DNA of 64,000 bases from Tiliqua scincoides. Taxonomy: Eukaryota > Chordata > Lepidosauria > Squamata > Scincidae. The stretch is from NCBI RefSeq assembly GCF_035046505.1, contig NC_089829.1:27853109-27917108 (forward strand), given 5' to 3'. Each line of letters begins with the position of its first letter. Position 1 is the stretch's first letter. Below the pieces are notes generated by a model. The model was not told the DNA's origin. It searched no databases and saw nothing but the letters and a program-made list of their open reading frames with translations. Positions 10,142 through 20,404 of the stretch are shown here, one piece after another. The position numbers and the translations under genes are program-made.

Positions 10142-10283
10142 AACCTTCAGTCTCGAAAGACTATTGTATAAGCCTACAGCACCCGGTATTCCCAGGCGGT
10201 CTCCCATCCAAGTACTAACCAGGCCTGACCCTGCTTAGCTTCCGAGATCAGATGAGATTGGGCATGTTCAGGGTAACAGTTGC
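10142..10283 (-). repeat. 5S rRNA-derived SINE, main part (split by CR1 copy A)
   Basis: Read on the minus strand, this is 5S rRNA from just inside its 5' end to its 3' end: GAAGCTAAGCAGGGTC (internal control region box A), TTAGTACTTGGATGGGAGAC (box C) and CCGGGTGCTGTAGGCT (3' end). The first about 15 bases (GCAACTGTTACCCTG) differ from 5S rRNA but are shared with the copy at 42718-42866. After the 5S part comes a tail with AGTCT-TTCG-AGACT, then GAAGGTT. The last piece of the tail lies at 6009-6021, beyond the LINE. The pol III control region looks intact. Its shared non-5S tail marks it as a SINE and not a stray 5S pseudogene. Confidence 0.88.
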
Positions 10284-10898
10284 CCCATCACCAACCTCTG
10301 CCACTCTGTTTCACCTCTCCCCTCCCCCTTTGGGAAGTGGCCCAAAAGAAACTGATAAAATTCCTCTTGGAGGCCCAGTGCTCCCCACCATCACTGCTGA
10401 AAAGTCCTCTGCAAAAATTACTGGTCTCTGCACTGGTCTCTAGGTGTCACAAAAGTGCTGTAAGGTACTTCTGCATCATCACGGTAGGAGGTAGGCCTCT
10501 GGGGGCCAAATTGGTCCCAAATGCGCTGGTGGACGGATAAGTATGTGACGGCCTGCCTCGACTGTCACAGGAGTTTGGGGAGAATGGGGAAAGGTGGAAT
10601 GGGAGTGGATGGTGGGCAGGTCTGTAGATAAACTGGGCCCGGGAAGGGAGTGGACCCAGGATCCACTCCCTAATCCCCCTCCAGGGTGGCCTGACCTGAT
10701 GTCAGGTTGCTCAGATTGTGCCACCTCTTTAGATGGTGCAGTTCCACGTAGCCCAATTTGGGCTGCTGCCACATTATCTGGGGGAAGGGGAATCAATTCC
10801 CCTTGCCCTGGATTGCTCCGCAGCCAGTTCCATCCCTGTGTGTGTTACAGTGCAGTTCAGCCTGCCTTCCTGTTCCAGTGCAGGATAGGATTTGGCTT
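10284..10898. repeat. GC-rich region ending in a Harbinger-like MITE terminus
   Basis: The last part, 'gcaggataggatttggctttaa', resembles the right end (GGATTGGGCCC-TAA) of the MITE family at 58953 and 61009, and the inner 'gggaatcaattccccttgccc' also matches that family. The left end could not be found. The part nearer 10284 is unassigned. Confidence 0.45.
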
Positions 10899-11350
10899 TA
10901 AGTGAGGGAACTGGAAAGGGCTCCAACATTTCCAGCCCTCTTGATGTCTGAACAGGGAACTGCTGAGCAGAGGTTGGTAACAGCTCATCTATTACAGTAG
11001 ATGAGAAATAATTGATGAAATACCTCCACTGAAATATTTAGCGCTCGCTTGGGGAACAGCGAAGCAGGTTGGAGTCCAACTTTCCCAAGAGCGGCGCTTT
11101 TGTCTAAAATTAAAATCTTGTCTGCTTTAACCTGAGATTCCCTCTCTTCTGTGCCCCTTCTGGTGCAGATGTATTCTCAGAGCTGCATTTGAGTCTCTGG
11201 CTAAGCGCCAAAACACAACAGGTCAAATTTATTTTTCTCTTTGTGTTAGTTTTATATTACCTTTCTGTACAACGCACCAAGGAATGTACAATATATAGTG
11301 AAACAGCTAAAGCACATCTTCTAAACACATATTTATTACCAAATAAGTAT
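10899..11350. other. Unique non-coding DNA
   Basis: No gene, RNA or repeat is recognised here. Confidence 0.4.
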
Positions 11351-11352
11351 TA

Positions 11353-11785
11353 CAGGTGTTCCCCTGAATCTGCTGATCCAGTATCTGAGGTTTCAATTAT
11401 CCACAGTTCAAAAATTCCTCCCTACCCCCATTGCACTGGTTGCTTATCTGCTTGGGATTGTAGCCTTCCTTTCACTGTTTCTGGGTCTTTTTGGCTCTTT
11501 GTTGACTATAAAATGGAAGCAGGAAGCACAGATGCGAAGTAAAGGGCTGAAAAGAATGAGCTAGAGTTCAAAGATATTATAGCTGTGTTATTTTCAGCCC
11601 TCTGCTTTGATCCTATGTGTGCTTCCTGCTTCCATTTTGGAGTCAGAAAAGAGCCAGTGAGGAACAGCTACAGGAAGGTTGAAATCCCAAGCAGATGAAT
11701 AATTTGCATGATGGGGGGATTTTTGCACACACTTTCTGTATGCAGGGCAGGGAATCTATTCCTTGTGGAAATGGGTGGGGGCCTG
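11353..11785. mobile_element. Tigger-like element with long internal inverted repeat
   Basis: TA flanks both ends (11351-11352 and 11786-11787). The ends read CAGGTGTTCCCC and, from the right, CAGGCCCCCACC. Inside, 11446-11554 and 11591-11696 form an imperfect inverted repeat of about 105-109 bp per arm, in which ATCTGCTTGGGATT pairs with AATCCCAAGCAGAT and TGGAAGCAGGAAGCAC pairs with GTGCTTCCTGCTTCCA. It has no coding capacity. A right-end fragment of a related copy lies at 35933-35993. Confidence 0.65.
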
Positions 11786-11787
11786 TA

Positions 11788-12525
11788 TTTCAAGGAATAC
11801 GTATGGTGCATTTATTTATAAATTGTTCTCTATGATTTGATTGATTTTTATGCTCCGTTCACATTCAGACCTCTCAAGGAGGGCTACATACCATTAGCCT
11901 CCCTCCCAAATAATCAGGATTCTGGTTGCAGCTGCTGGTGGATCTTAAAGCTGCAGGAGACCTGATATTAACAACTCCCGGGCACCAGGAAGAGCCTGGG
12001 TACACATTGGGCTGCAACTGTAGGAACAGCCCGAGGCTGCCATATCTTCTTTTCCGTAGAGGCTCCTAGTTGCAGAAAGCACAAGGGAGATGAGATAGCA
12101 ACAGCCCAACCCACAACATCATTGCTATGAGTCTTGTCTATAGTTTGATGGTGATGATGATGTTGCATCCATCGTAACTCCAATGGGAATCAGTCACAAC
12201 TATTTTTTTTCAGTATATAATCCATACTGCTATTATTTTTATTGATTTCTATTTTCAAACAATTTAACCCACCTTGCCATAATGTCAGGTCGAGCTGACT
12301 TGCAACAATAATCATAAAATACCACAAAGCAACACTATGTAAAGCAATACTATAAAACAAACAAAAATGCATGCCTGGGTGTGTTGATGACTTTGTGCTC
12401 AGTTGTTTAAACCTTAAGAAATTAATGAATTAAGCTGCTCTTAATTTGTTGGTAGCTTTATTAATAAGAACATTAGTTAGGCCATGAGCCATGGATTGAT
12501 TATGTACATTTATGCAGCCGCCTTT
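11788..12525. other. Non-coding DNA with decayed repeat traces
   Basis: Traces near 11855-11890 and 12240-12300 recall the 3' tails of interspersed retroelements, but I cannot assign them. No gene is seen. Confidence 0.35.
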
Positions 12526-13086
12526 CAGCCCAATCCTATGCTGCCCTGGTACCCAGAGGCGCAGTGGTGCCAAAATGGCCACTACTGTATTCTGGGGGTT
12601 GGGGGCAACCGCAAGAGTCTCCTCAGAGTAAGAGAACATTTGTTCCCTTACCATAGGTAAAGCTCTGGTGGCCCCAATGGGTCTCCTTGGAACTGCACCA
12701 GCTATTTTGCTGGCACAGAACTGAGGAGGCCCATATAGGGTCTTCGGGGCTCGAGAGGGGGTATAGGATATAGTGGCACAGTCTGCCGTCATCTCTGCTT
12801 CTGTCCCGGGCACAATCCTCCTCTCCCCCACCCTCCCTCCACCCAGTTCTGCCCTCTCCCACCTCTCCCCCACCACAAAAACTCAGCTGGCTGCGGGTGA
12901 AATTTAACACCGGCTGTCCCTGTGGTATGTTGTACTGCTGCTGAGGCCTAGCACCGACTGGCACAGGCCTCAGCGCTGGTGCTGCATGTCAAGCTCTGGC
13001 AGTAAAGTGCCTTGTGGCACTTTTACAACACCCGGCGTCAGTGGTGTGAGCATACCGCCGGCACTGGGTTTGATAGGCTTGGGCCC
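12526..13086. mobile_element. Harbinger-like MITE, long form
   Basis: The left end CAGCCCAATCCTATG pairs with the right end ...GATAGGCTTGGGCCC, and TAA follows on the right (13087-13089). The GC-rich interior with 'gtctcctcagagtaag', 'ttcccttacc' and 'gcacttttacaacac' recurs in the copies at 47600, 58953 and 61009. There is no transposase. The left flanking triplet has mutated. Confidence 0.7.
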
Positions 13087-13089
13087 TAA

Positions 13090-14214
13090 GTCATTGCGGC
13101 TAGAAGTATTAGGTCCCTGCCCATCAGTGTGGTCTTGGTCCAAATGGATGTAAAGGTAATTAGCATCAAAACATTTTTCATTTACCCAGTGCAGCATCTT
13201 ACCCCGTTTTGGAAATACGATGTCTTTTGGAACCTTCATTTTGGTATATGCGAACTCTGCTGTATCCATGTTGTATCTACATTTGCAATTCATCATTTAA
13301 TTCTGAATGAATGAATTTCATTACTAGTGAATCGTCAATAGTTTCTGAATGCAGAAATGCTTATTAAAGAGCACACTTCACCACAATTGTATTTTTAGGA
13401 CCTGGATACTTCACATGATTATGGGGGGGGGGGGAATTATTAGAAGGTCAGCATGAAGCTGCTATGAAGCTCCTCAGTTAACATCTTAGCCAGCCTGTGC
13501 TCTGCACCGAAAATGTAATTCCTCTTGTTTTCTTGAGCTTTCAAATGGCCAGGCTTTACATGACTTCCATGCATATTTTGCATTAACGCCTTTCCCCCCA
13601 CTATTTGCATCTATTTATCTAATTTGGGAGATGGCTTTGGCAAACAGAGCAAAATGACTCACCCTGTTTTGCTTTCTCCACCACCTGTGATTCACAGCAA
13701 GAAGGAAGTCCTCATGGTGGCTGCAATAACTCTTTTCGATGGCAGATGTCATTTCTTTTCACACAATCCCACTCTGTGGTGACATCTCATCGCGCAGAGG
13801 AGGGCTTTCAGGAAAAAGAAATGGTGGCCACCCATCCATAATGTTTCCCCAGAATTCTGCCAGATTCTACTGCTGCCATCTGTTCTGCCAGATTCCCAGC
13901 CCAAGCTCCGCCTGGAGAATTATGCCCACTTTTAGCTAATTAGCACCCCTTCTTTCCTCAAAAATGACCCTGGTTCTGCCCTGCAGTACTGCTGGACACC
14001 ACCACCAGGGTAGCTTGCCTGTTTAACCTACAGAGGTCCTCCTTCCTGCCAGCAGCCTCCCACCACTACAGCAGCCCCTTGGTCCTCAGCAGGTCTTGGG
14101 CACAGCAGCCAAACACCAGTCTTAGTGTCTCCAGTAGTTTCTGATCCAGCAGCTTCCAAAGTCCATTCACACATCAGTCCATCAGCAGTTCCAGAAGTCC
14201 ATTAGCCATCAGCT
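13090..14214. other. Unique non-coding DNA
   Basis: No gene or mobile element is recognised. A G-run occurs near 13424-13434. From 13960 to 14214 there are 'tccag/ccatcag' words repeated loosely, as in a degenerate tandem array. Confidence 0.4.
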
Positions 14215-14222
14215 CCTTAGTC

Positions 14223-14687
14223 CAGGGGTGCCCAAACCCCGGCCCTGCGGCCACTTGCAGCCCTCAAGGCCTCTAAATGCGGCCCTCAGGGAGCTCCCCA
14301 TCTCCAATGAGCCTCTGGCCCTCTGGTGATTTGTTGGAGCCCACACTGGCCCCATGCAACTGCTCTCAGCATGAGGGCAACTGTTTGACCTCTTGCGTGA
14401 GCTGTGGAATGAGGGCTCCCTCCACTGCTTGCTGTTTCCCATCTGTGATGCAGTAGCAGCAGAAAATGAAAGGCCAGCCTTGCTTTGTGCAAGGCCTTTT
14501 ATAGGCCTTGAGCTATTGCAAGACCTTCATTCACTCATATAAGTTCATCTTTAATATATTCATTTATGTAAACATATGTAAATTTATTCAAATTTGAAAT
14601 GTAAATTAATTCTTTTTTTCCCCACACCCCTGACACAGTGTCAGAGAGATGATGTGGCCCTCCTGCCAAAAACTTTGGACACCCCTG
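14223..14687. mobile_element. hAT non-autonomous element with perfect target duplication
   Basis: The element is 465 bp. The ends are CAGGGGTGCCCAAAC and, from the right, CAGGGGTGTCCAAAG. CCTTAGTC is present on both sides (14215-14222 and 14688-14695), a perfect 8-bp duplication. The 'ggccctgcggcc' and 'gatgtggccc' blocks next to the ends are typical of Charlie/Buster-like hAT MITEs. There is no transposase frame. Confidence 0.88.
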
Positions 14688-14695
14688 CCTTAGTC

Positions 14696-15175
14696 CATTA
14701 ATCCAGTCTGTCCTTCCTCAAGCTTTCCTCCTTCTGCTAACCACAAACCCTTCCTGCCTCAGGTGCTCCTTATATCCCTGAGGGCCCTATTGCCTTCAAG
14801 TGGCTGCAGCTGTGCAGCACACTCTGCTGGATGCCCAGGCCTTACCCTTAAAGGGGCCACTGCTGATACCACATCTACCTCCTCACCAGATCTTCCAATA
14901 CACCATCTGAGGATAAGCTTGATCACTGCATTTTACCTTGCAAGAAGAACTATTTCTTATTTAAAATATTTGTAGTCTTCAAACTCTACCATATTTAAGT
15001 GGCCTTCAGCTCACAATGGTAGATTTAAAATGTAAATACACACACAACACAAAACAAGAAGTTACACAAAACAGAGACGTATATGATCAGAATCAAAGTT
15101 CAAAATTTAAGCTGGAAGCGTAATCAAAAAAACTGGAAGCAAGAGAACAGAATTAGTATGAAATGAAATAAATAC
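14696..15175. other. Unique non-coding DNA
   Basis: No gene or repeat with clear ends is seen. The 15010-15170 part is A-rich and low in complexity. Confidence 0.35.
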
Positions 15176-15335
15176 AGTCAGTTCTCATTATCCGTTGGGG
15201 TTAGGTTCTGGGAAACCTTAGCAGATAGCACATTCACATGTAGTTAACAATTTATCCTATGGGATCAATGGGGTTTGGTGCAAGGGGTACCCTACGGATT
15301 CCCTAGGGGGGAACAGGCACATTATCTAAAATCAG
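15176..15335. repeat. Possible Tigger-like fragment
   Basis: TACAGTCAGTTCTCATTATCC followed by 'ggggttaggttc' resembles the left end of a Tigger-like element flanked by TA. No matching right end was found, so this is either a fragment or a chance likeness. Confidence 0.35.
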
Positions 15336-15343
15336 GAGAGTAA

Positions 15344-15522
15344 GGACCCAATCCTATCCAACATTCCAGCACCAGTGTAGCTGTATTGCAGCCCTGAGGT
15401 AAGGGAACCAATCTTCCCATACCTTGAAAAGACCTCTGTGACTGCCTCCCCAGCACAGGACGCAGCGCACAGCCCCTTGGCACGGCTACACTCGCACTGG
15501 AAAATTGGATATGTTTGGGCCC
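15344..15522. mobile_element. Harbinger-like MITE, short form
   Basis: The left end GGACCCAATCCTATCC follows TAA (15341-15343). The right end reads ...GGATATGTTTGGGCCC. The interior includes 'gaggtaagggaacc' and 'gacctctgtga', as in the nested copy at 1109-1309. It is 179 bp and non-coding. The right flanking triplet is not conserved. Confidence 0.6.
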
Positions 15523-17186
15523 TGGGTCTCTGAATGATGTAGCAAATTTGTGTATGATGAGGACTGTAAATCTTTACCACCCTTCTGAAATCAGGTGATG
15601 ATTGTGCCAATCACACTTCCTGGGCAAAGGAATTCCAGATCCTAGGCTAGAGGGAGGAGAAAGAATGATGAAAAAGCAGGAAGTTAATGACAATAGTGAG
15701 TTGATATGACAGTGGTCAGGCCCAGAGCCTTCCTAGTTCATAATTCACAGCACCATCCTGTCCTCAGTTTATACCAGTTGGATGACAATAGAATCCTGGG
15801 AATTCTATTGTCAATGTCAATGTGATGTAGATTTTCTACTAAGGTTGTCCATGTTTTTCAGAGATGTATCAATCTGGCACTGGAACTCTCCATATAAGGC
15901 CAAAGGAATAGCAGCAACAGGGTAGGACAAAAAACAATAAATGAATATGGCATATACTATATGAAGTCATGCTGAAGAAAACTTCTCTTAGCTTCACGAG
16001 CATGAAGCAAGTGACCTGATCTTCGGATGATACTGCAGACATATGGACATTTCTGCTAGGAAGTGGCACCATTTGTGGAAACCTAGGCAGCAAACTGTGT
16101 TGTCCAAGCTGTATCACTGTTGTTGGATGAGTCTGTTATGAATGCTTGAATTGTGCAAGCTTGGTTGATTAAGACCCAGATATAAACTGCACTCCAAAAA
16201 CCCAACGGTCACTCCACTGTCAATTTTCATTAAGCTGCAGAGTAGAGAACAAATTGGTATGTTAACTTTCCTTCTCTTTCTGTTGCTCACAATGGTGCAT
16301 ATATATATTCCTTGATGTTCTTTGACTAAATTTTTTCCTTGTTAGCATTGAGAGAATGTTTTTTTTTTTCTTTCCTTACTTAAAATTGTTAAACTAATGG
16401 GAGTCAGAATCTCTTGCTGAACTTCTGCAGTTCCTCAGAGATCTACCAGGAATTCCTGATCTTCCCTTGCTCTTCCAGGTCTTCCTTCTCACTAGACCAG
16501 GGACATTCCTTTGCGAGTTCCTGTTTCCTGGGTACAACTCTGACAAACAAGGATGGGATCCATTCATTTATAATCTCTAGAAGCCATTTCGAATGAAATG
16601 CTGTCGTTTGCACATCACCATTATTTGTCTATGCCACTGCAGTATAATCATGCCGAAGCTGTTTTGTAAAATATATCACTGTTCCTAACTTCATTGTAAG
16701 CAATACAAAGCAGGAATAACAGGTTCCGAAAAAGCCATCAGCCATCAATACAGCTGGGATGACTCATCAATCAAACCCGTAAAGCTTTTAAGCTGTCTTG
16801 CTTTAAAATTAAGCTTTACAATGCATTATGTGGTGTTTAAAGCAGCATGTGAATTTGATCTGTTTTTTAGGACTGCACTTCTTTCTGAGTGATCTGCAGC
16901 ATGGTGGACTTGTTTTGTACTGGTTTTACATGGGGAGGTCAGGATTTCTCCCATGCCTTTATTATTCCATGCATTCATTCTGCCCTGATCTCTGCACCTC
17001 CTGAATCCCCGTTTTTAACTAGATGAATTTCTAAAATTACTTCTTCAAGTTGAGGTGTGCCCAATTTCAGGTTTCAGATTTCAGCTTCTTTCATTTCCAG
17101 CTTTCTTCCCTCCCTCACTATGACCAATATGTTTTCCGTGCATTGATAAAACACTGCAACAAAGTGATGTGATCAAATATATGATT
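15523..17186. other. Unique non-coding DNA with a CNE-like core
   Basis: No gene is seen. A short palindrome, 'gaatcctgggaattctattgtcaatgtcaat', lies near 15790. The stretch 16590-16860 is repeat-free, AT-rich and carries words such as ATTAAGC and AATGCATTA, which fits a conserved non-coding element. Confidence 0.4.
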
Positions 17187-17390
17187 AGAACATAAGAACA
17201 TAAGAACATAAGAACAGCCCCACTGGATCAGGCCATAGGCCCATCTAGTCCAGCTTCCTGTATCTCACAGCGGCCCACCAAATGCCCCAGGGAGCACACC
17301 AGATAACAAGAGACCTCATCCTGGTGCTCTCCCCTACATCTGGCATTCTGACTTAACCCATTCCTAAAATCAGGAGGTTGCGCATACACA

Positions 17391-20270
17391 TCATGGCTTG
17401 TACCCCATAATGGATTTTTCCTCCAGAAACTCGTCCAATCCCCTTTTAAAGGCGTCTAGGCTAGACGCCAGCACCACATCCTGTGGCAAGGAGTTCCACA
17501 GACCGACCACGCGCTGAGTAAAGAAATATTTTCTTTTGTCTGTCCTAACCCGCCCAACACTCAATTTTAGTGGATGTCCCCTGGTTCTGGTATTATGTGA
17601 GAGTGTAAAGAGCATCTCCCTAGCCACTCTGTCCATCCCCTGCATAATTTTGTATGTCTCAATCATGTCCCCCCTCAAGCGTCTCTTTACTAGGCTGAAG
17701 AGGCCCAAACGCCGTAGCCTTTCCTCATAAGGAAGGTGCCCCAGCCCCGTAATCATCTTAGTCGCTCTCTTTTGCACCTTTTCCATTTCCACTATGTCTT
17801 TTTTGAGATGCGGCGACCAGAACTGGACACAATACTCCAGGTGTGGCCTTACCATCGATTTGTACAACGGCATTATGATACTAACCGTTTTGTTCTCAAT
17901 ACCCTTCCTAATGATCCCAAGCATAGAATTGGCCTTCTTCACTGCTGCCGCACATTGGGTCGACACTTTCATCGACCTGTCCACCACCACCCCAAGATCT
18001 CTCTCCTGATCTGTCACAGACAGCTCAGAACCCATCAGCCTATATCTAAAGTTTTGATTTTTTGCCCCAATGTGCATGACTTTACACTTACTGACATTGA
18101 AGCGCATCTGCCATTTTGCTGCCCATTCTGCCAGTCTGGAGAGATCCTTCTGGAGCTCCTCGCAAGCACTTCTGGTCTTTACCACTCGGAAAAGTTTGGT
18201 GTCATCTGCAAACTTAGCCACTTCACTGCTCAATCCTGTCTCCAGGTCATTTATGAAGAGGTTGAAAAGCACCGGTCCCAGGACAGATCCTTGGGGCACA
18301 CCGCTTTTCACCTCTCTCCATTGTGAAAATTGCCCATTGACACCCACTCTCTGCTTCCTGGCCTCCAACCAGTTCTCAATCCATGAGAGGACCTGTCCTC
18401 TAATTCCCTGACTGTGGAGTTTTTTCAGTAGCCTTTGGTGAGGGACCGTGTCAAACGCCTTCTGAAAGTCCAGATATATAATGTCCACGGGTTCTCCCGC
18501 ATCCACATGCCTGTTGACCTTTTCAAAGAATTCTATAAGGTTCGTGAGGCAAGACTTACCCTTACAGAAGCCATGCTGACTCTCCCTCAGCAAGGCCTGT
18601 TCGTCTATGTGTTTTGAGATCCTATCTTTGATGAGGCATTCCACCATCTTACCCGGTATGGATGTTAGGCTGACCGGCCTATAGTTTCCCGGGTCCCCCC
18701 TCTTTCCCTTTTTAAAAATAGGCGTGACATTTGCTATCCTCCAATCTTCTGGCACCATGGCCGTTTTGAGGGACAAGTTGCATACCTTAGTCAAGAGATC
18801 TGCAACTTCATTCTTCAATTCCTTAATAACCCTTGGGTGTATGCCATCAGGGCCCGGTGACTTATTGATCTTTAATTTATCAATGAGGTCTGAAACATCT
18901 TCTCTTTTAACCTCTATCTGACTTAACTCCTCGGTTAGGAGGGGCCGTTCGGGCAGCGGTATCTGCCCGAGGTCTTCTGCCGTGAAGACAGATGCAAAGA
19001 ACTCATTTAATTTCTCTGCCATCTCTAAGTCTCCTTTTATCTCCCCTTTCCCTCCCTCACCATCCAGAGGGCCAACCGCTTCTCTGGCGGGTTTCCTGCT
19101 TCTAACATATTTGAAGAAGCTTTTATTATTCCCCTTAATGTTGCTGGCCATGCGTTCCTCATAGTCTCGCTTGGCCTCCCCTATCACCTTCTTACATTTC
19201 TTTTGCCACAGTTTATGTTCCTTTTTATTCTCTTCATTAGGGCAAGACTTCCATTTACGGAAGGAAGCTTCCTTGCCCTTCACAGCCTCTCTAACTTGGC
19301 TGGTTAGCCATGCGGGCACCCTCCTGGATTTAGTGGAACCCTTCTTTCTTTGCGGTATACACCTCTGCTGGGCCTCTATTACTGTTGTTTTAAGCAGCCT
19401 CCATGCACTCTGGAGAGACTGGACTCTTTTTACCCTCCCTTTCAACCTCCTTCTAACCAGCCTCCTCATTTGAGGGAAGTCCGCCCGTCGGAAGTCAAGG
19501 GTTTTTGTTAGAGATTTGCCTGGTATTCTTCCCCCAACGTGCACGTCAAAACGGATCGCAGCATGATCACTGTTCCCCAATGGCTCAGTAACGTTTACAT
19601 CTCTAACCAGGTCCTGCGTACCGCACAAAATTAAATCCAGAGTCACCTGTCCTCTGGTGGGCTCCGTGACTAGCTGATCTAAGCCACAGTCATTTAGCAC
19701 GTCAAGAAATCCGGTTTCCTTATCGTGACCAGAACACAAATTGACCCAGTCAATATGAGGATAATTGAAGTCCCCCATGATTACAACCCTGTCCCTCCTT
19801 GTCACCTCCCTGATCTGTTTCCTCATTTCAAGGTCCCCATCAGATTTCTGGTCTGGAGGACGATAGCACACCCCCAGTATTACATCGCTGCTCAAGCCTG
19901 GTAATTTAACCCACAGAGATTCTACGGTGGAGTCGGACCCACCTTCAATCTCTACTTTGCTGGATTCTATCCCTTCCTTAACATAAAGGGCCACCCCACC
20001 TCCAACACGCCCCTGCCTGTCCCTCCTGTAGAGTTTATAGCCCGGGATTGCGGTATCCCACTGATTCTCCGCATTCCACCAGGTTTCCGTTATGCCCACT
20101 ATGTCAATATTTTCCCTTGTCACCAGACATTCCAGTTCTCCCACTTTTGCTCGTAGACTTCGGGCATTCGCATAAAAGCATTTATACATGGAATGCCCCA
20201 GGATGGGCTGCTTATTCGCTCCTTTGTCCCCGCATCCTCTCATTGTGCCAAACTGTCTATCACATCCCAT
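17391..20270 (-). CDS. CR1 ORF2 protein: AP-like endonuclease plus reverse transcriptase (copy B)
   Basis: This 959-residue protein has the same domain order as copy A: endonuclease at about 29-245 with E62, D167, N169 and the SDH at 234-236; reverse transcriptase at about 500-760 with D601 and FADD at 687-690. I count 11 residue differences from copy A (among them V/M at 28, R/G in AEDL(R/G)Q, D/A in TRS(D/A)CEE, Y/A in MDRV(Y/A)REM, and K/E in GLD(K/E)FLEE), none in a catalytic motif. With a complete ORF1 upstream, this copy is the better candidate for a retrotransposition-competent element. Confidence 0.94.
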   Translation of the reverse strand: MGCDRQFGTMRGCGDKGANKQPILGHSMYKCFYANARSLRAKVGELECLVTRENIDIVGITETWWNAENQWDTAIPGYKLYRRDRQGRVGGGVALYVKEGIESSKVEIEGGSDSTVESLWVKLPGLSSDVILGVCYRPPDQKSDGDLEMRKQIREVTRRDRVVIMGDFNYPHIDWVNLCSGHDKETGFLDVLNDCGLDQLVTEPTRGQVTLDLILCGTQDLVRDVNVTEPLGNSDHAAIRFDVHVGGRIPGKSLTKTLDFRRADFPQMRRLVRRRLKGRVKRVQSLQSAWRLLKTTVIEAQQRCIPQRKKGSTKSRRVPAWLTSQVREAVKGKEASFRKWKSCPNEENKKEHKLWQKKCKKVIGEAKRDYEERMASNIKGNNKSFFKYVRSRKPAREAVGPLDGEGGKGEIKGDLEMAEKLNEFFASVFTAEDLGQIPLPERPLLTEELSQIEVKREDVSDLIDKLKINKSPGPDGIHPRVIKELKNEVADLLTKVCNLSLKTAMVPEDWRIANVTPIFKKGKRGDPGNYRPVSLTSIPGKMVECLIKDRISKHIDEQALLRESQHGFCKGKSCLTNLIEFFEKVNRHVDAGEPVDIIYLDFQKAFDTVPHQRLLKKLHSQGIRGQVLSWIENWLEARKQRVGVNGQFSQWREVKSGVPQGSVLGPVLFNLFINDLETGLSSEVAKFADDTKLFRVVKTRSACEELQKDLSRLAEWAAKWQMRFNVSKCKVMHIGAKNQNFRYRLMGSELSVTDQERDLGVVVDRSMKVSTQCAAAVKKANSMLGIIRKGIENKTVSIIMPLYKSMVRPHLEYCVQFWSPHLKKDIVEMEKVQKRATKMITGLGHLPYEERLRRLGLFSLVKRRLRGDMIETYKIMQGMDRVAREMLFTLSHNTRTRGHPLKLSVGRVRTDKRKYFFTQRVVGLWNSLPQDVVLASSLDAFKRGLDEFLEEKSIMGYKP

Positions 20271-20404
20271 CTCCCTACCTTTCCCAATTTCTTCTCCTAC
20301 CCTGCCTTTGTCTTGTTGTTCTCTAACCTCCCCATCCTCATCCCATAGGGATGAGGAGTCCCGAACCGGATGCCCCTCGGCTCCTGTCGGCCTTCCCCCA
20401 GGGA

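Noticed and set aside
10142-10283. A cellular 5S rRNA gene or a plain 5S pseudogene
   Set aside because: The 5' head differs from 5S rRNA and a non-5S tail is shared with a second locus, which is the mark of a SINE family.
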